Shown: positions 44,496 through 52,402 of the stretch, one piece after another | Numbering within the stretch: position 1 is the stretch's first letter | How the letters are laid out: each line of letters opens with the position of its first letter | Assembly (NCBI RefSeq): GCF_024643285.1 | Contig: NZ_JAMSLW010000006.1 | Coordinates: 297,987 to 361,986 of the forward strand | Origin: Parapedobacter lycopersici | Lineage (GTDB): Bacteria; Bacteroidota; Bacteroidia; Sphingobacteriales; Sphingobacteriaceae | Length of the DNA: 64,000 nt | Direction: 5' to 3' | Program-made: the position numbers and the translations under genes | Notes under the pieces: model-generated | The model's database searches: none | What the model was told of the DNA's origin: nothing | Seen by the model: the letters and a program-made list of their open reading frames with translations, nothing else

Positions 44496-45746
44496 ATGCA
44501 AAGAACACTTTTAATGCTCGGGCTGGTATTGCTGCTGCTACCCGGACTCACGCTAGGGCAGCGCCGCAACCAACCATCCAGTATACTGATCAAGGGAGGA
44601 CACGTTATCGATCCGAAGAATAACATCAATGAAGTGATGGATGTGGCTATCAGGGACGGCAAGATCGAAAACGTAGCCAAGCAGATTGAACCGGCTCCGG
44701 ACAGTAAGGTAATAGATGCCCGGGGCATGTACGTAACGCCCGGTCTGATTGATATGCATGGCCACTTCTTCCCGAATGCGGGACGGGGGGACCCCGCACC
44801 GGATGTGCTGACCCTCCGCAGCGGAGTGACCACGGCCGTGGATGCCGGCAGTTCGGGCTGGCGTACTTTCCCGGATTTTAAACGGGAAATCATCGATGAA
44901 TCGACAACGCGGGTATTTGCTTTTCTGAATATTGTAGGTAATGGCTTCAGCGGGAATGAGCAGGATACAGCGGACATGAACGCGAAGTTAGCTGCCGATA
45001 TGGCACTGAAGCACAAGGATAATATCGTTGGGTTTAAGGTGGCGCATTACATCCGCCGCGACTGGATTCCGATTGACGGGGCCATTGAAGCAGGTGAACT
45101 GGCAGGTGGACTGCCTGTGATGGTCGATTTTGGCTCAGCACGGCCGGCACTTTCACTGGAAGAGCTGCTGCTGGAAAAATTCCGTCCCGGCGATATTTAT
45201 ACGCACGTCTTTGGCGGAAATGCGGCCGTTGGTTCGCCCGTAAGTCCGGGTGGCAGGGAAGCTGTGGTGGATCAAGAAGGCAATGTGAAATCTTTTGCTT
45301 CCAAAGCGCAACAGCGGGGTATTATTTTCGACGTAGGCTTCGGCGGTGCAAGTTTTGACATCAACTATGCTATGCAGGCGATGAAACATGGGTTTTATCC
45401 CAATACCATGGGGACCGACATGAACTACCACAGTTTCAATGGTGCGATGAAAAACATTCTCAATGTTATGTCCACCTTTTTGACGCTGGGTATGGATCTT
45501 CCCTCCGTTATTGAGGGTGCTACCTGGAAACCGGCACAGGTGATTAACCACGAGGAACTCGGACACCTTTCCAAAGGAGCGGTAGCCGACGTAACACTGT
45601 TGAGTATCCGTGAAGGCGACTTTGGTTTTTGGGACCGTGAAGATTACAAGGTTAAGGGAAACCAAAAACTGGAGTGTCAGCTGACCATACGTGAGGGCCG
45701 GGTCGTTTATGATTTTAACGGCATATCTATTCCGGATCCGGAATAG
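44496..45746 (+). CDS. Exported amidohydrolase/deacetylase family metallohydrolase (AH2)
   Basis: Paralogue of AH1, last gene of the locus. From the ATG at 44496 the 416-residue product has a signal peptide (MQRTLLMLGLVLLLLPGLTL, cleavage near LGQ). Metal ligands are His 88 and His 90 in DMHGHFFPNAGRG; VGFKVAHYIRRDW carries the candidate Lys, and GTDMNYHSFNG the metal Asp. Two copies in tandem suggest related but distinct acyl substrates. A start at 44454 would overlap AH1 and place 14 residues before the signal peptide. Its last codons and stop lie inside the first palindrome of the duplicated terminator. Confidence 0.92.
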   Translation: MQRTLLMLGLVLLLLPGLTLGQRRNQPSSILIKGGHVIDPKNNINEVMDVAIRDGKIENVAKQIEPAPDSKVIDARGMYVTPGLIDMHGHFFPNAGRGDPAPDVLTLRSGVTTAVDAGSSGWRTFPDFKREIIDESTTRVFAFLNIVGNGFSGNEQDTADMNAKLAADMALKHKDNIVGFKVAHYIRRDWIPIDGAIEAGELAGGLPVMVDFGSARPALSLEELLLEKFRPGDIYTHVFGGNAAVGSPVSPGGREAVVDQEGNVKSFASKAQQRGIIFDVGFGGASFDINYAMQAMKHGFYPNTMGTDMNYHSFNGAMKNILNVMSTFLTLGMDLPSVIEGATWKPAQVINHEELGHLSKGAVADVTLLSIREGDFGFWDREDYKVKGNQKLECQLTIREGRVVYDFNGISIPDPE

Positions 45747-45886
45747 CGTTGGCGCAACTAAAAAGGGGAGGCAGCGTATACGCTGCCTCCCCTTTTTAGT
45801 TGCGCCCACGCTATTCCGGATCCGGAATAGCGTGGGCGCAACTAAAAAGGGGAGGCAGCGTATACGCTGCCTCCCCTTTTTAGTTG
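45727..45886. repeat. Tandemly duplicated 84-bp palindromic terminator unit
   Basis: The unit is a 20-bp palindrome CTATTCCGGATCCGGAATAG followed by a 64-bp palindrome centred on CGTA/TACG with A5-GGGG-AGGCAG arms (CTGCCTCCCC-T5 on the other side). Copy 1 is 45727-45810; copy 2 is 45811-45886, cut short in the last arm, with one mismatch at the 45750 position. Symmetry centres recur every 42 bp. Each large palindrome is a bidirectional intrinsic terminator between convergent AH2 and the DUF3078 gene. Confidence 0.92.
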
Positions 45887-45899
45887 GACGGACCTGCGG

Positions 45900-46796
45900 T
45901 TAAAACTTATAGGTAATACCGGCGCCCAATACCTGCCGGATCTGTAACGTAGGACGTTCGGAATCAGGTACAATGACTCCGTTTTCCTGCCTTGGAATCA
46001 GCGTGTTGTCATCATAGATCAACTGCGCACCGGCATTAACCGTAATGTAGTCGTTTACCTTCATGAAAAGATTAAGCGTATAATCCACATCGACATTCTG
46101 CGGATCTTCGAGGTAATTCGAATACAGTTTGAGGATATTTTCCACGCTGATGTTTTCCATCAGCTCAGCCTTGTAGTAGGCATCAAATGAGGCACCGAAT
46201 TCGAATCGGGAAGTAGCTCCCGGATCAACACCAAAGGCACCCTGGTTGGAAAGCTCGTCGTTTGTCACAAAGATAAACCGGGCAGCAGCAGGTGAGAGGT
46301 TAAATCGGAAGTTGTCCGATTTCTTATAGGCAAAACCCGGACCGAAACTCAGGTAAGCTGGTGCGAAAGCGGTGGAAATTAATGTGCTGTTACCGTTGTC
46401 GTCGTACTGAAATCCATCGGCAAACTGCGTATTGAAATTCATGTAAAAGGTATACAGCCAGTGCTCCGAGGCCTGATAGCCAAGTAAACTGTTGAGCACA
46501 ATACGGTCGTCGTTTTTGCGCCAGCCAGTCGCCTTCTGCCGTGTTAGTCCATACGCGGCAATGGCTTTATTATCCCAGCTCCACAATCCCTTTTTGTAGT
46601 TAAAGTCATAGTTGAAAATCAAATTAGCGGCGAAGGAGTTAATACCGCCCGCAGCCCAGTTGGAAAACGAGCTTTGGTTCAATAGCAGCGTGTTCTCTCC
46701 GGAGATGCGCCACGTGGTATCCTGTACGCTTTCCTGCGCAACGGCGGCAAAAGACAGACAAAGGCCGAGCCCGGTTAAGGATAATAATTTTTTCAT
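45900..46796 (-). CDS. DUF3078 domain-containing outer-membrane-type protein
   Basis: From the ATG at 46796 the 298-residue product has a signal peptide (MKKLLSLTGLGLCLSFAAVA, cleavage near AAVAQ). A beta-rich DUF3078 body has LLNQSSFSNWAAGGINSFAA, NLIFNYDFNYKKGLWSWDNK and FKVNDYITVNAGAQ-like strands and ends GAGITYKF with terminal Phe. This pattern suggests a beta-barrel outer-membrane protein. The function of the family is unknown. It converges on AH2 across the duplicated terminator and diverges from rlmH. Confidence 0.92.
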   Translation of the reverse strand: MKKLLSLTGLGLCLSFAAVAQESVQDTTWRISGENTLLLNQSSFSNWAAGGINSFAANLIFNYDFNYKKGLWSWDNKAIAAYGLTRQKATGWRKNDDRIVLNSLLGYQASEHWLYTFYMNFNTQFADGFQYDDNGNSTLISTAFAPAYLSFGPGFAYKKSDNFRFNLSPAAARFIFVTNDELSNQGAFGVDPGATSRFEFGASFDAYYKAELMENISVENILKLYSNYLEDPQNVDVDYTLNLFMKVNDYITVNAGAQLIYDDNTLIPRQENGVIVPDSERPTLQIRQVLGAGITYKF

Positions 46797-46906
46797 AGGT
46801 AGTGCGTTTAGAAGATTTGTGAAAATAAACGACCGGAAACGCGCAAAACAAGTGCCAAAATGCATATCCCCTTTTCTGCGGCGATAATTTTCCGTTGATT
46901 TGTATG

Positions 46907-47380
46907 ATGAAAGTAACGCTGATTTGCATTGGAAAGACAGATGAGCCGTACCTCCGTGAAGGTATGGAGAAATTCCGGCTAAGGCTAAAGCACTATGTCA
47001 ACTTCAATGAGGTGCTTATTCCCGATCTCAAAAACAGTAAACACCTGAGTACCGATCAGCAGAAATCAGCCGAAGGCGGCCTGCTCTTAAAACAGGTTTC
47101 CCCTGCAGACCACGTTGTGCTGCTGGATGAACGAGGCCGCGAATTCCGTTCGGCAGATTTCGCGGCGTACCTTAATAAACTCATGGTAGGCAGTGTGCAG
47201 CACGTGGTATTTTTGGTGGGCGGACCTTATGGATTCGATGAAGCGGTTTACCGACGGGCCAACGAGCGGATTTCACTGTCAAAAATGACTTTTTCACACC
47301 AGATGGTGCGGCTTTTTTTTACTGAACAGCTGTATCGGGCCTTCACTATTCTCAAAGGAGAACCGTATCACCATGAGTGA
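46907..47380 (+). CDS. rlmH: 23S rRNA (pseudouridine1915-N3)-methyltransferase RlmH
   Basis: SPOUT-family methyltransferase that methylates pseudouridine 1915 of 23S rRNA using SAM. The 157-residue product starts MKVTLICIGKTDEPYL (ATG 46907; a tandem ATG at 46904 is equivalent). It has LLDERGREFRSADFAAYLNK, the SAM-knot VVFLVGGPYGFDEAVYRRAN and the C-terminal MTFSHQMVRLFFTEQLYRAF, all standard. It is divergent from the DUF3078 gene. Confidence 0.96.
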   Translation: MKVTLICIGKTDEPYLREGMEKFRLRLKHYVNFNEVLIPDLKNSKHLSTDQQKSAEGGLLLKQVSPADHVVLLDERGREFRSADFAAYLNKLMVGSVQHVVFLVGGPYGFDEAVYRRANERISLSKMTFSHQMVRLFFTEQLYRAFTILKGEPYHHE

Positions 47381-47477
47381 TGGTATTTGATGCCGGAGGA
47401 AAGAAAAAGACATGAGGTTGTGAAAAAAGCCTATCTTTAGCATCCAAACATTATCAGAACCTAATTGTATTGTAACT

Positions 47478-47600
47478 ATGAAGCTTCCAAAGAGAGATTA
47501 TCATTATAAAGGGGCGGATACCTCAAATGAAAGTAGGCTATTTTGGCTGATGGTCGTCATCGGACTGGCCATTGTGGCGGCCATTATTTTCTTGTTTTAG
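47478..47600 (+). CDS. Small membrane protein (40 aa)
   Basis: A 40-residue reading frame from ATG 47478: a charged start (MKLPKRDYHYKGADTSNESR) and a single hydrophobic tail (LFWLMVVIGLAIVAAIIFLF) to the very end, so a tail-anchored membrane protein is predicted. A possible -7 box (TATCTTTA) lies about 50 bp upstream and a terminator-like palindrome follows at 47629. The function is unknown. Small size makes it easy to miss. Confidence 0.6.
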   Translation: MKLPKRDYHYKGADTSNESRLFWLMVVIGLAIVAAIIFLF

Positions 47601-47628
47601 CGAGATGGCGTTTTAATGATTGGAAGAA

Positions 47629-47661
47629 ACGTCATTGCGAACGGATAGTTCGCAATGACGT
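47629..47661. terminator. GTCATTGCGAAC palindrome between convergent genes
   Basis: ACGTCATTGCGAAC-ggata-GTTCGCAATGACGT is a perfect 14-bp hairpin, followed by GGTTTTATTATT. Its arm resembles the GTCATTGCGAG dispersed repeats known from many bacterial genomes. It probably terminates both the 40-aa gene and the convergent DUF5606 gene. Confidence 0.7.
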
Positions 47662-47668
47662 GGTTTTA

Positions 47669-48091
47669 TTATTCGGCGGCCTGCTCGGGGCTGCTGTCAT
47701 CGGAAACGGCTTCCTCATGGAAAAGCGGTAGTTCCCTGATGATAAGGTACCAGTTGATGATTTTCTTAATATCGGAAGTATACACCCGCTGCTCGTCATG
47801 GTCCGGCGCTACTTCCCTGAAAAATTCGCGCAGTGTGTTGCTGTCTGCCTTGGCGGATGGGACATCACCACGTTCCTTGATGCGTTCGAGGATATCAATC
47901 AGTTTTAGTTCTTCATCGTCACCGTAAATGGTAATGTCCTCCAATGTGGCCATTTTTGCCGAAGAAAGGTTAACAACTGATTTTATTTTCTGTTCGTCAA
48001 GCGTTTCCAGTATAAATCCGGATTTGTTTTGGCCGACCAGTTTAAAAAGTCCGGGTTTACCCCCGACAGATACCAATGCTCTTAGATTCAT
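47669..48091 (-). CDS. DUF5606 domain-containing protein
   Basis: Cytoplasmic 140-residue protein with the DUF5606 opening MNLRALVSVGGKPGLFKLVG, SGFILETLDEQK and ATLEDITIYGDDEELKLID, and an acidic tail (SDDSSPEQAAE). The family is conserved in Bacteroidota and of unknown role. It lies 5 bp after the PPIase gene stop and is probably co-transcribed with it. Confidence 0.9.
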   Translation of the reverse strand: MNLRALVSVGGKPGLFKLVGQNKSGFILETLDEQKIKSVVNLSSAKMATLEDITIYGDDEELKLIDILERIKERGDVPSAKADSNTLREFFREVAPDHDEQRVYTSDIKKIINWYLIIRELPLFHEEAVSDDSSPEQAAE

Positions 48092-48096
48092 GATAC

Positions 48097-48534
48097 TTAT
48101 TCTTCAATAATTTCGATCCCCAATATCTTGTCGCCCTGGCGGATATCGTCTATCGCGTCTACATTTTCCACCACTTTGCCAAAACAGGTATGATTGCCGT
48201 CAAGGTGTGCGGTATTCGTGCGGCTGTGGCAGATAAAAAACTGGGAACCCCCGGTGTCCCGTCCACGGTGGGCCATCGAAAGTACGCCACGGTCGTGATA
48301 TTGGTTTCCGCCATCCAGCTCGCAGTTAATGGAATAGCCTGGTCCACCAGCGCCGGTTCCTGTTGGATCGCCGCCCTGGATCACGAAATCCGGAATCACG
48401 CGGTGAAATGTCACGCCATCATAATACCCGGACTTGGCTAGTTTCAAAAAATTAGCTACAGTGCCCGGTGCGTCTGCATCGTAAAATTGCACTGTGAGAT
48501 CTCCTTTTTCCGTCTTGATAATTGCTTTGCTCAT
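48097..48534 (-). CDS. Cyclophilin-type peptidyl-prolyl cis-trans isomerase
   Basis: Protein-folding enzyme of 145 residues from ATG 48534 (MSKAIIKTEKGDLTVQFYD). Cyclophilin landmarks are VTFHRVIPDFVIQGGDPTGT (catalytic Arg and the FxxxQGGD-type motif), RGVLSMAHRG and SQFFICHSRTNTAHLDGNHT. There is no signal peptide, so it is cytoplasmic. A -7 box CAAAGATA (TATCTTTG on the minus strand, 48556-48563) lies about 22 bp upstream. The DUF5606 gene follows in the operon. Confidence 0.95.
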   Translation of the reverse strand: MSKAIIKTEKGDLTVQFYDADAPGTVANFLKLAKSGYYDGVTFHRVIPDFVIQGGDPTGTGAGGPGYSINCELDGGNQYHDRGVLSMAHRGRDTGGSQFFICHSRTNTAHLDGNHTCFGKVVENVDAIDDIRQGDKILGIEIIEE

Positions 48535-48609
48535 TGCTATATGGTTAATAGGTCGCAAAGATAGGGATTTGAAATTACCTTTCAGCCGTTGATCCCAGCT
48601 TTCCGATAT

Positions 48610-48640
48610 TTTGCAATGCCGACTCCAAATGGTATATTTG
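48610..48640 (+). promoter_or_regulatory. Consensus promoter of radC
   Basis: TTTG (48610-48613), exactly 19 bp, TATATTTG (48633-48640): a perfect match to the Bacteroidota primary promoter. It lies 28 bp before the radC ATG. Confidence 0.85.
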
Positions 48641-48668
48641 ACTCAACCGAAAACCAAACCTTACCGTG

Positions 48669-49364
48669 ATGAACAACCTAACTCACATGACTATCAAAAC
48701 CTGGTCCGAGGCCGACCGTCCCCGAGAGAAGCTGCTGGGGCAGGGTAGGCGGGCTCTTACCGATGCGGAACTTATGGCCATCCTGATCGGTAGCGGGACC
48801 CGCAATGAATCGGCTGTCGACCTGTGCCGGCGTATCCTTAATGATAATACCCATGACTTGAATGTACTGTCGCGCTTATCGGTCACCGAATTGTGCCGTT
48901 ACCGCGGAATCGGCCAGGCAAAGGCAATTGCTATCGTTGCCGCGCTCGAACTGGGGCGCCGCAGGAAGGAGCAGAAGGAGGCGGTGCTCCCTTTACTTAA
49001 TAACAGTAAAAAGGTATACAATCACATCCGGCATCTTTTTGATGACCTTACCCATGAAGAGTGCTGGGCACTTTTCTTAAACAGGCAGTGCAGGCTAATC
49101 GGCAAACATCAGGTAGGTAGCGGCGGGAATGATTTTACGCCGGTTGATATTAAGCAGATATTGCGAATGGCGATTGAATGCAGGGCGACCAGCATCACAC
49201 TGGTACACAATCATCCTTCCGGATCGATCCGGGCCAGTATGCCCGATATTCAGGTAACACACAAGCTCCGGGATGCCGCTATATTACTGGACCTAATAGT
49301 CAATGATCACCTTATTCTTACCAATAGGGGGTACAGCAGCTTGCGTGATGAGGGATTGCTTTAG
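48669..49364 (+). CDS. radC: RadC family JAMM-domain protein
   Basis: RadC/MPN+ family protein of 231 residues from ATG 48669. An N-terminal helix-hairpin-helix part (RPREKLLGQGRRALTDAELM, LCRYRGIGQAKAIAIVAALE) precedes the JAMM metalloprotease-like domain. Its motif HNHPSGSIRASMPD (ligands His-x-His ... Asp) is intact. The former DNA-repair role of the family is not supported; the biochemical role is unknown. It has its own consensus promoter. The second 11-bp periodic array follows about 75 bp after the stop. Confidence 0.95.
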   Translation: MNNLTHMTIKTWSEADRPREKLLGQGRRALTDAELMAILIGSGTRNESAVDLCRRILNDNTHDLNVLSRLSVTELCRYRGIGQAKAIAIVAALELGRRRKEQKEAVLPLLNNSKKVYNHIRHLFDDLTHEECWALFLNRQCRLIGKHQVGSGGNDFTPVDIKQILRMAIECRATSITLVHNHPSGSIRASMPDIQVTHKLRDAAILLDLIVNDHLILTNRGYSSLRDEGLL

Positions 49365-49440
49365 GTAACCGCGTATTTAAGCAACCGTGCACTACCCCGT
49401 TGTCGGCCGGACGTTATTGGCGGGAAGTCAAGGGGGTTGC

Positions 49441-49570
49441 TTCGGACCGGCTTCGGAGCTGGTTTGGGGCTCAGTCAGCACTCGGTTGTGCCGGCTTCGG
49501 GTTTTTCCCGAAGGAGTCCCGACCAATGTCCGACTAATGTCCGAACAAGACCCGAACCAGCTCCGGAGCC
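49441..49570. repeat. Mirrored 11-bp periodic TTCGG/CCGAA repeat array (copy 2)
   Basis: Between radC and pheT. On the left, TTCG or a variant sits at 11-bp multiples (49441, 49452, 49463, and 49496). The centre is a perfect hairpin CTTCGGG-ttttt-CCCGAAG (49495-49513). On the right, CGAA/CGAC/CGGA sits at exact 11-bp steps (49509, 49520, 49531, 49542, 49553, 49564). The outer 20 bases 49449-49468 pair throughout with 49551-49570 if two G-U pairs are allowed, so a long rod is possible. Same architecture as copy 1 at 6770-7004. Confidence 0.85.
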
Positions 49571-49588
49571 TACTTTGGTCGGAAACCA

Positions 49589-49619
49589 TTGCATATGAGA
49601 TCAAGTTTGGCTAATTTTG
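49589..49619 (+). promoter_or_regulatory. Promoter of pheT
   Basis: TTG (49589-49591), 20 bp, TAATTTTG (49612-49619) fits the Bacteroidota promoter. It begins right after the repeat array, and the ATG is 18 bp further on, giving a short leader. Confidence 0.6.
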
Positions 49620-49637
49620 CACAAATTCAGAAAAAGC

Positions 49638-52037
49638 ATGCAGATCTCGTACAATTGGCTCAAAGACTTTATACAAACAGATCAATCCCCGGAGGAACTG
49701 TCCGGTATCCTGACGAATATTGGCCTGGAGGTAGAGGCACTGGAGACCGTACAGCGTATTCCGGGTGGCCTGGAAGGGCTTGTAATCGGTGCTGTGGAGA
49801 CCTGCGGGCAACACCCCAATGCCGACCGGCTGCGGATAACTACCGTAAATATAGGTAATGGCCAGCCGCTGCAGATTGTTTGCGGTGCGCCAAATGTGGC
49901 GGCAGGCCAACGGGTAGTTGTGGCAACGGTCGGGACAACCGTACATCCCTTATCCGGTGATGCATTTGCGATCAAGAAATCAAAAATCCGTGGAGAACTC
50001 TCCGAAGGCATGATCTGTGCTGAAGATGAGATCGGTTTGGGTGCCGGACACGAAGGTATCCTGGTGCTGGCAGCAGATGCTCCGATTGGTATGCCGGCGA
50101 AGGAATATTTCGGAATTGAAAACGATTATGTATTTGAGATTGGCTTGACACCGAACCGTGCAGATGCAGCATCCCATTTGGGGGTTGCCCGGGATATCGC
50201 TGCTTTCTTACGCAGTAAATATCAGTTGCCGGATGTGACTGCCTTTACAGCGGGAACCAGTGGCGCGGTTTTTCCGGTAGAAGTTGCTGATCCGATTGGC
50301 TGTCCAAGATACACTTCAGTCAGCATTTCAGGCGTTCAGGTAGGCGAGTCGCCAGACTGGTTAAAAGGGCGGCTCCATGCCATCGGTGTACGCCCGATAA
50401 ATAATGTGGTAGATATTACGAATTATGTGTTGCACGACCTGGGGCAGCCATTGCATGCGTTTGACGCCGACACCATTTCCGGTGGAAAGGTGGTTGTACG
50501 TAAAGCAAAAGCGGGAGAGGTGTTTGCCACACTTGATGGCGTGGAACGCAAACTGGATAGCGAGGACCTGATGATCTGTGATGCGGATAAGCCGCTGTGT
50601 ATTGCCGGTGTATTTGGCGGGATGCACTCAGGGGTGACGGAAAATACTACGAATGTATTTTTGGAAAGCGCATATTTCAATTCTGTATCCGTCCGGAAAA
50701 CATCAAAAAGACATGGACTTAAGACCGATGCGTCGTTCCGTTTTGAGCGGGGGACAGATCCTGAAATGACGTTGCTCGCGCTTAAGCGGGCGGCCTTATT
50801 GATTGCTGAACTTGCCGGAGGCACGATTGCCACGCCTGTGTCGGATGCATACCCCAAGCCCATTAAACCGTTTGTATTTGACGTCCGCTATGCCCGGGTA
50901 CAGGGACTGATTGGCAAGGCAATACCCGAAACGGAGATCAAAGCCATTATCGAAGCGCTGGATATTATCGTACGCAACGAAGCGGCAGGTGTGTTGACCG
51001 TGGAGGTGCCGGCTTACCGCGTGGATGTTACCCGTGAGGTGGATATTGTGGAGGAAGTACTGCGCATATACGGATATAATAACATTGAGATCAAACGCCA
51101 GATTAAGGCATCGCTTACGGCTTCCCCCAAACCGGATAAGGAGGTCGTGCAGCACCAGATTGCCGATTTGCTGGTAGGTAATGGTTTTCGTGAAATTTTG
51201 ACGAACTCGCTGACCAAGAAGGCATTCTTAGATGATGAAGCGTCGGCGGTGCATATACTGAATCCGTTGAGCATGGACCTTGATGTGATGCGGCAGAATC
51301 TGCTGTTTTCCGCGCTCGAAACTATCGCGTACAACCAAAAACGGAAACAGGTTGACCTAAAATGCTTTGAATTCGGGACTACCTATCAAACGCAGGGCGA
51401 CAGTTACCGGGAAACGCAGCGCCTGGCATTAGCAATAACAGGTAGACAATTGCCCGAACAATGGAATCACGGAAATAATGCTGTGTCATTCTATCATATC
51501 AAAGCCGCTGTTGATGCCATTTTACACCGGCTCGGTATTCATGGCCTGCAAACGGCAGATGCACCGGCAGATCATTACCAGTATGGCCTGACTTATCTCC
51601 GGGGAGACCAACCCCTGGTTAGCTTCGGGGCGGTTCCGTCGCAAAACCTGCGTAAAGCAGATGTAGACGGTGAGGTGTTTTTTGCGGACTTCAACTGGGA
51701 GCTGGTGTTAAAGGCGATCCGGAAAAACAAGGTTACGTATCGTGAAACGTCAAAATTCCCTGCCGTGCGGAGAGATCTTTCCCTGCTTATTGACAGCGGA
51801 GTAAGTTTCTCGAAACTGAAGGCAATTGCTGAAAGTACCGAGCGTAAACTGCTTAAAAGCGTTAACGTTTTTGACGTTTACCGCGGTGATAAACTCCCCG
51901 AAGGCAAAAAGTCGTACGCGTTGCATTTTGTTCTTCAGGACGAGGAAAAAACGCTTACCGACAAGCAAATTGATGCTATTGTTAAGAAATTAATTTATAA
52001 CTTTGAAAAGGAAACCGGTGCAGAAATACGTAAGTAA
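49638..52037 (+). CDS. pheT: Phenylalanyl-tRNA synthetase beta subunit
   Basis: Beta subunit of the (alpha-beta)2 PheRS, cytoplasmic. The 799-residue product from ATG 49638 (MQISYNWLKDFIQTDQSPEE) has an EMAP/tRNA-binding domain (about 40-150, QHPNADRLRITTVNIGNG), B3/4 editing domain (about 215-390, VDITNYVLHDLGQPLHAFDA), B5 domain (about 400-475) and synthetase-like core. The C-terminal ferredoxin-fold anticodon-binding domain (about 700-799, KFPAVRRDLSLLIDSGVSFS) completes it. pheS is not adjacent, as is usual in Bacteroidota. The small coiled-coil gene and zapA follow in the same direction. Confidence 0.97.
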   Translation: MQISYNWLKDFIQTDQSPEELSGILTNIGLEVEALETVQRIPGGLEGLVIGAVETCGQHPNADRLRITTVNIGNGQPLQIVCGAPNVAAGQRVVVATVGTTVHPLSGDAFAIKKSKIRGELSEGMICAEDEIGLGAGHEGILVLAADAPIGMPAKEYFGIENDYVFEIGLTPNRADAASHLGVARDIAAFLRSKYQLPDVTAFTAGTSGAVFPVEVADPIGCPRYTSVSISGVQVGESPDWLKGRLHAIGVRPINNVVDITNYVLHDLGQPLHAFDADTISGGKVVVRKAKAGEVFATLDGVERKLDSEDLMICDADKPLCIAGVFGGMHSGVTENTTNVFLESAYFNSVSVRKTSKRHGLKTDASFRFERGTDPEMTLLALKRAALLIAELAGGTIATPVSDAYPKPIKPFVFDVRYARVQGLIGKAIPETEIKAIIEALDIIVRNEAAGVLTVEVPAYRVDVTREVDIVEEVLRIYGYNNIEIKRQIKASLTASPKPDKEVVQHQIADLLVGNGFREILTNSLTKKAFLDDEASAVHILNPLSMDLDVMRQNLLFSALETIAYNQKRKQVDLKCFEFGTTYQTQGDSYRETQRLALAITGRQLPEQWNHGNNAVSFYHIKAAVDAILHRLGIHGLQTADAPADHYQYGLTYLRGDQPLVSFGAVPSQNLRKADVDGEVFFADFNWELVLKAIRKNKVTYRETSKFPAVRRDLSLLIDSGVSFSKLKAIAESTERKLLKSVNVFDVYRGDKLPEGKKSYALHFVLQDEEKTLTDKQIDAIVKKLIYNFEKETGAEIRK

Positions 52038-52061
52038 GTAGCCCGGAATTGATTTTTTGAC

Positions 52062-52370
52062 ATGCCATCAGTAACCGCACAACTAACAAATGTTGTAGAG
52101 AAAACGCATAAATTACTGGATTTATGCAAGTCGCTGCAGGAAGAAAATGATATGCTAAAGCTTGAGCTGCAATCATTGCGGGTGGCATTGGATACCAGTA
52201 TAGACCAAAACAAGCAGGCGGAGGAGAAAATGAAGGCTTTTGCGGTGGCTCGTTCGTTGGAGGAAGTGAAGCTGGAAGAAGCAGGAATAAATGAAAAAAT
52301 ATTTGATACGAAGCAAAAAATTAACGATTTTGTGCGGGAAATAGACAAATGTATCGAATTGCTTAAATAG
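52062..52370 (+). CDS. Small coiled-coil protein upstream of zapA
   Basis: A 102-residue protein predicted to be nearly all coiled coil: LTNVVEKTHKLLDLCKSLQE, ENDMLKLELQSLRVALDTSI, then DTKQKINDFVREIDKCIELL with regular hydrophobic spacing. It is cytoplasmic. Placement directly between pheT and zapA (32 bp before zapA) suggests a division role, possibly like ZapB, which is also a short coiled coil acting with ZapA; sequence alone does not prove this. Confidence 0.75.
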   Translation: MPSVTAQLTNVVEKTHKLLDLCKSLQEENDMLKLELQSLRVALDTSIDQNKQAEEKMKAFAVARSLEEVKLEEAGINEKIFDTKQKINDFVREIDKCIELLK

Positions 52371-52402
52371 CAAGTAGGTAATACATAGTGAATTAGCTCA
52401 AC

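Noticed and set aside
45691..45903. 70-codon frame over the palindromic terminator
   Set aside because: It is only a translation of the duplicated palindromes and repeats itself every 28 residues.
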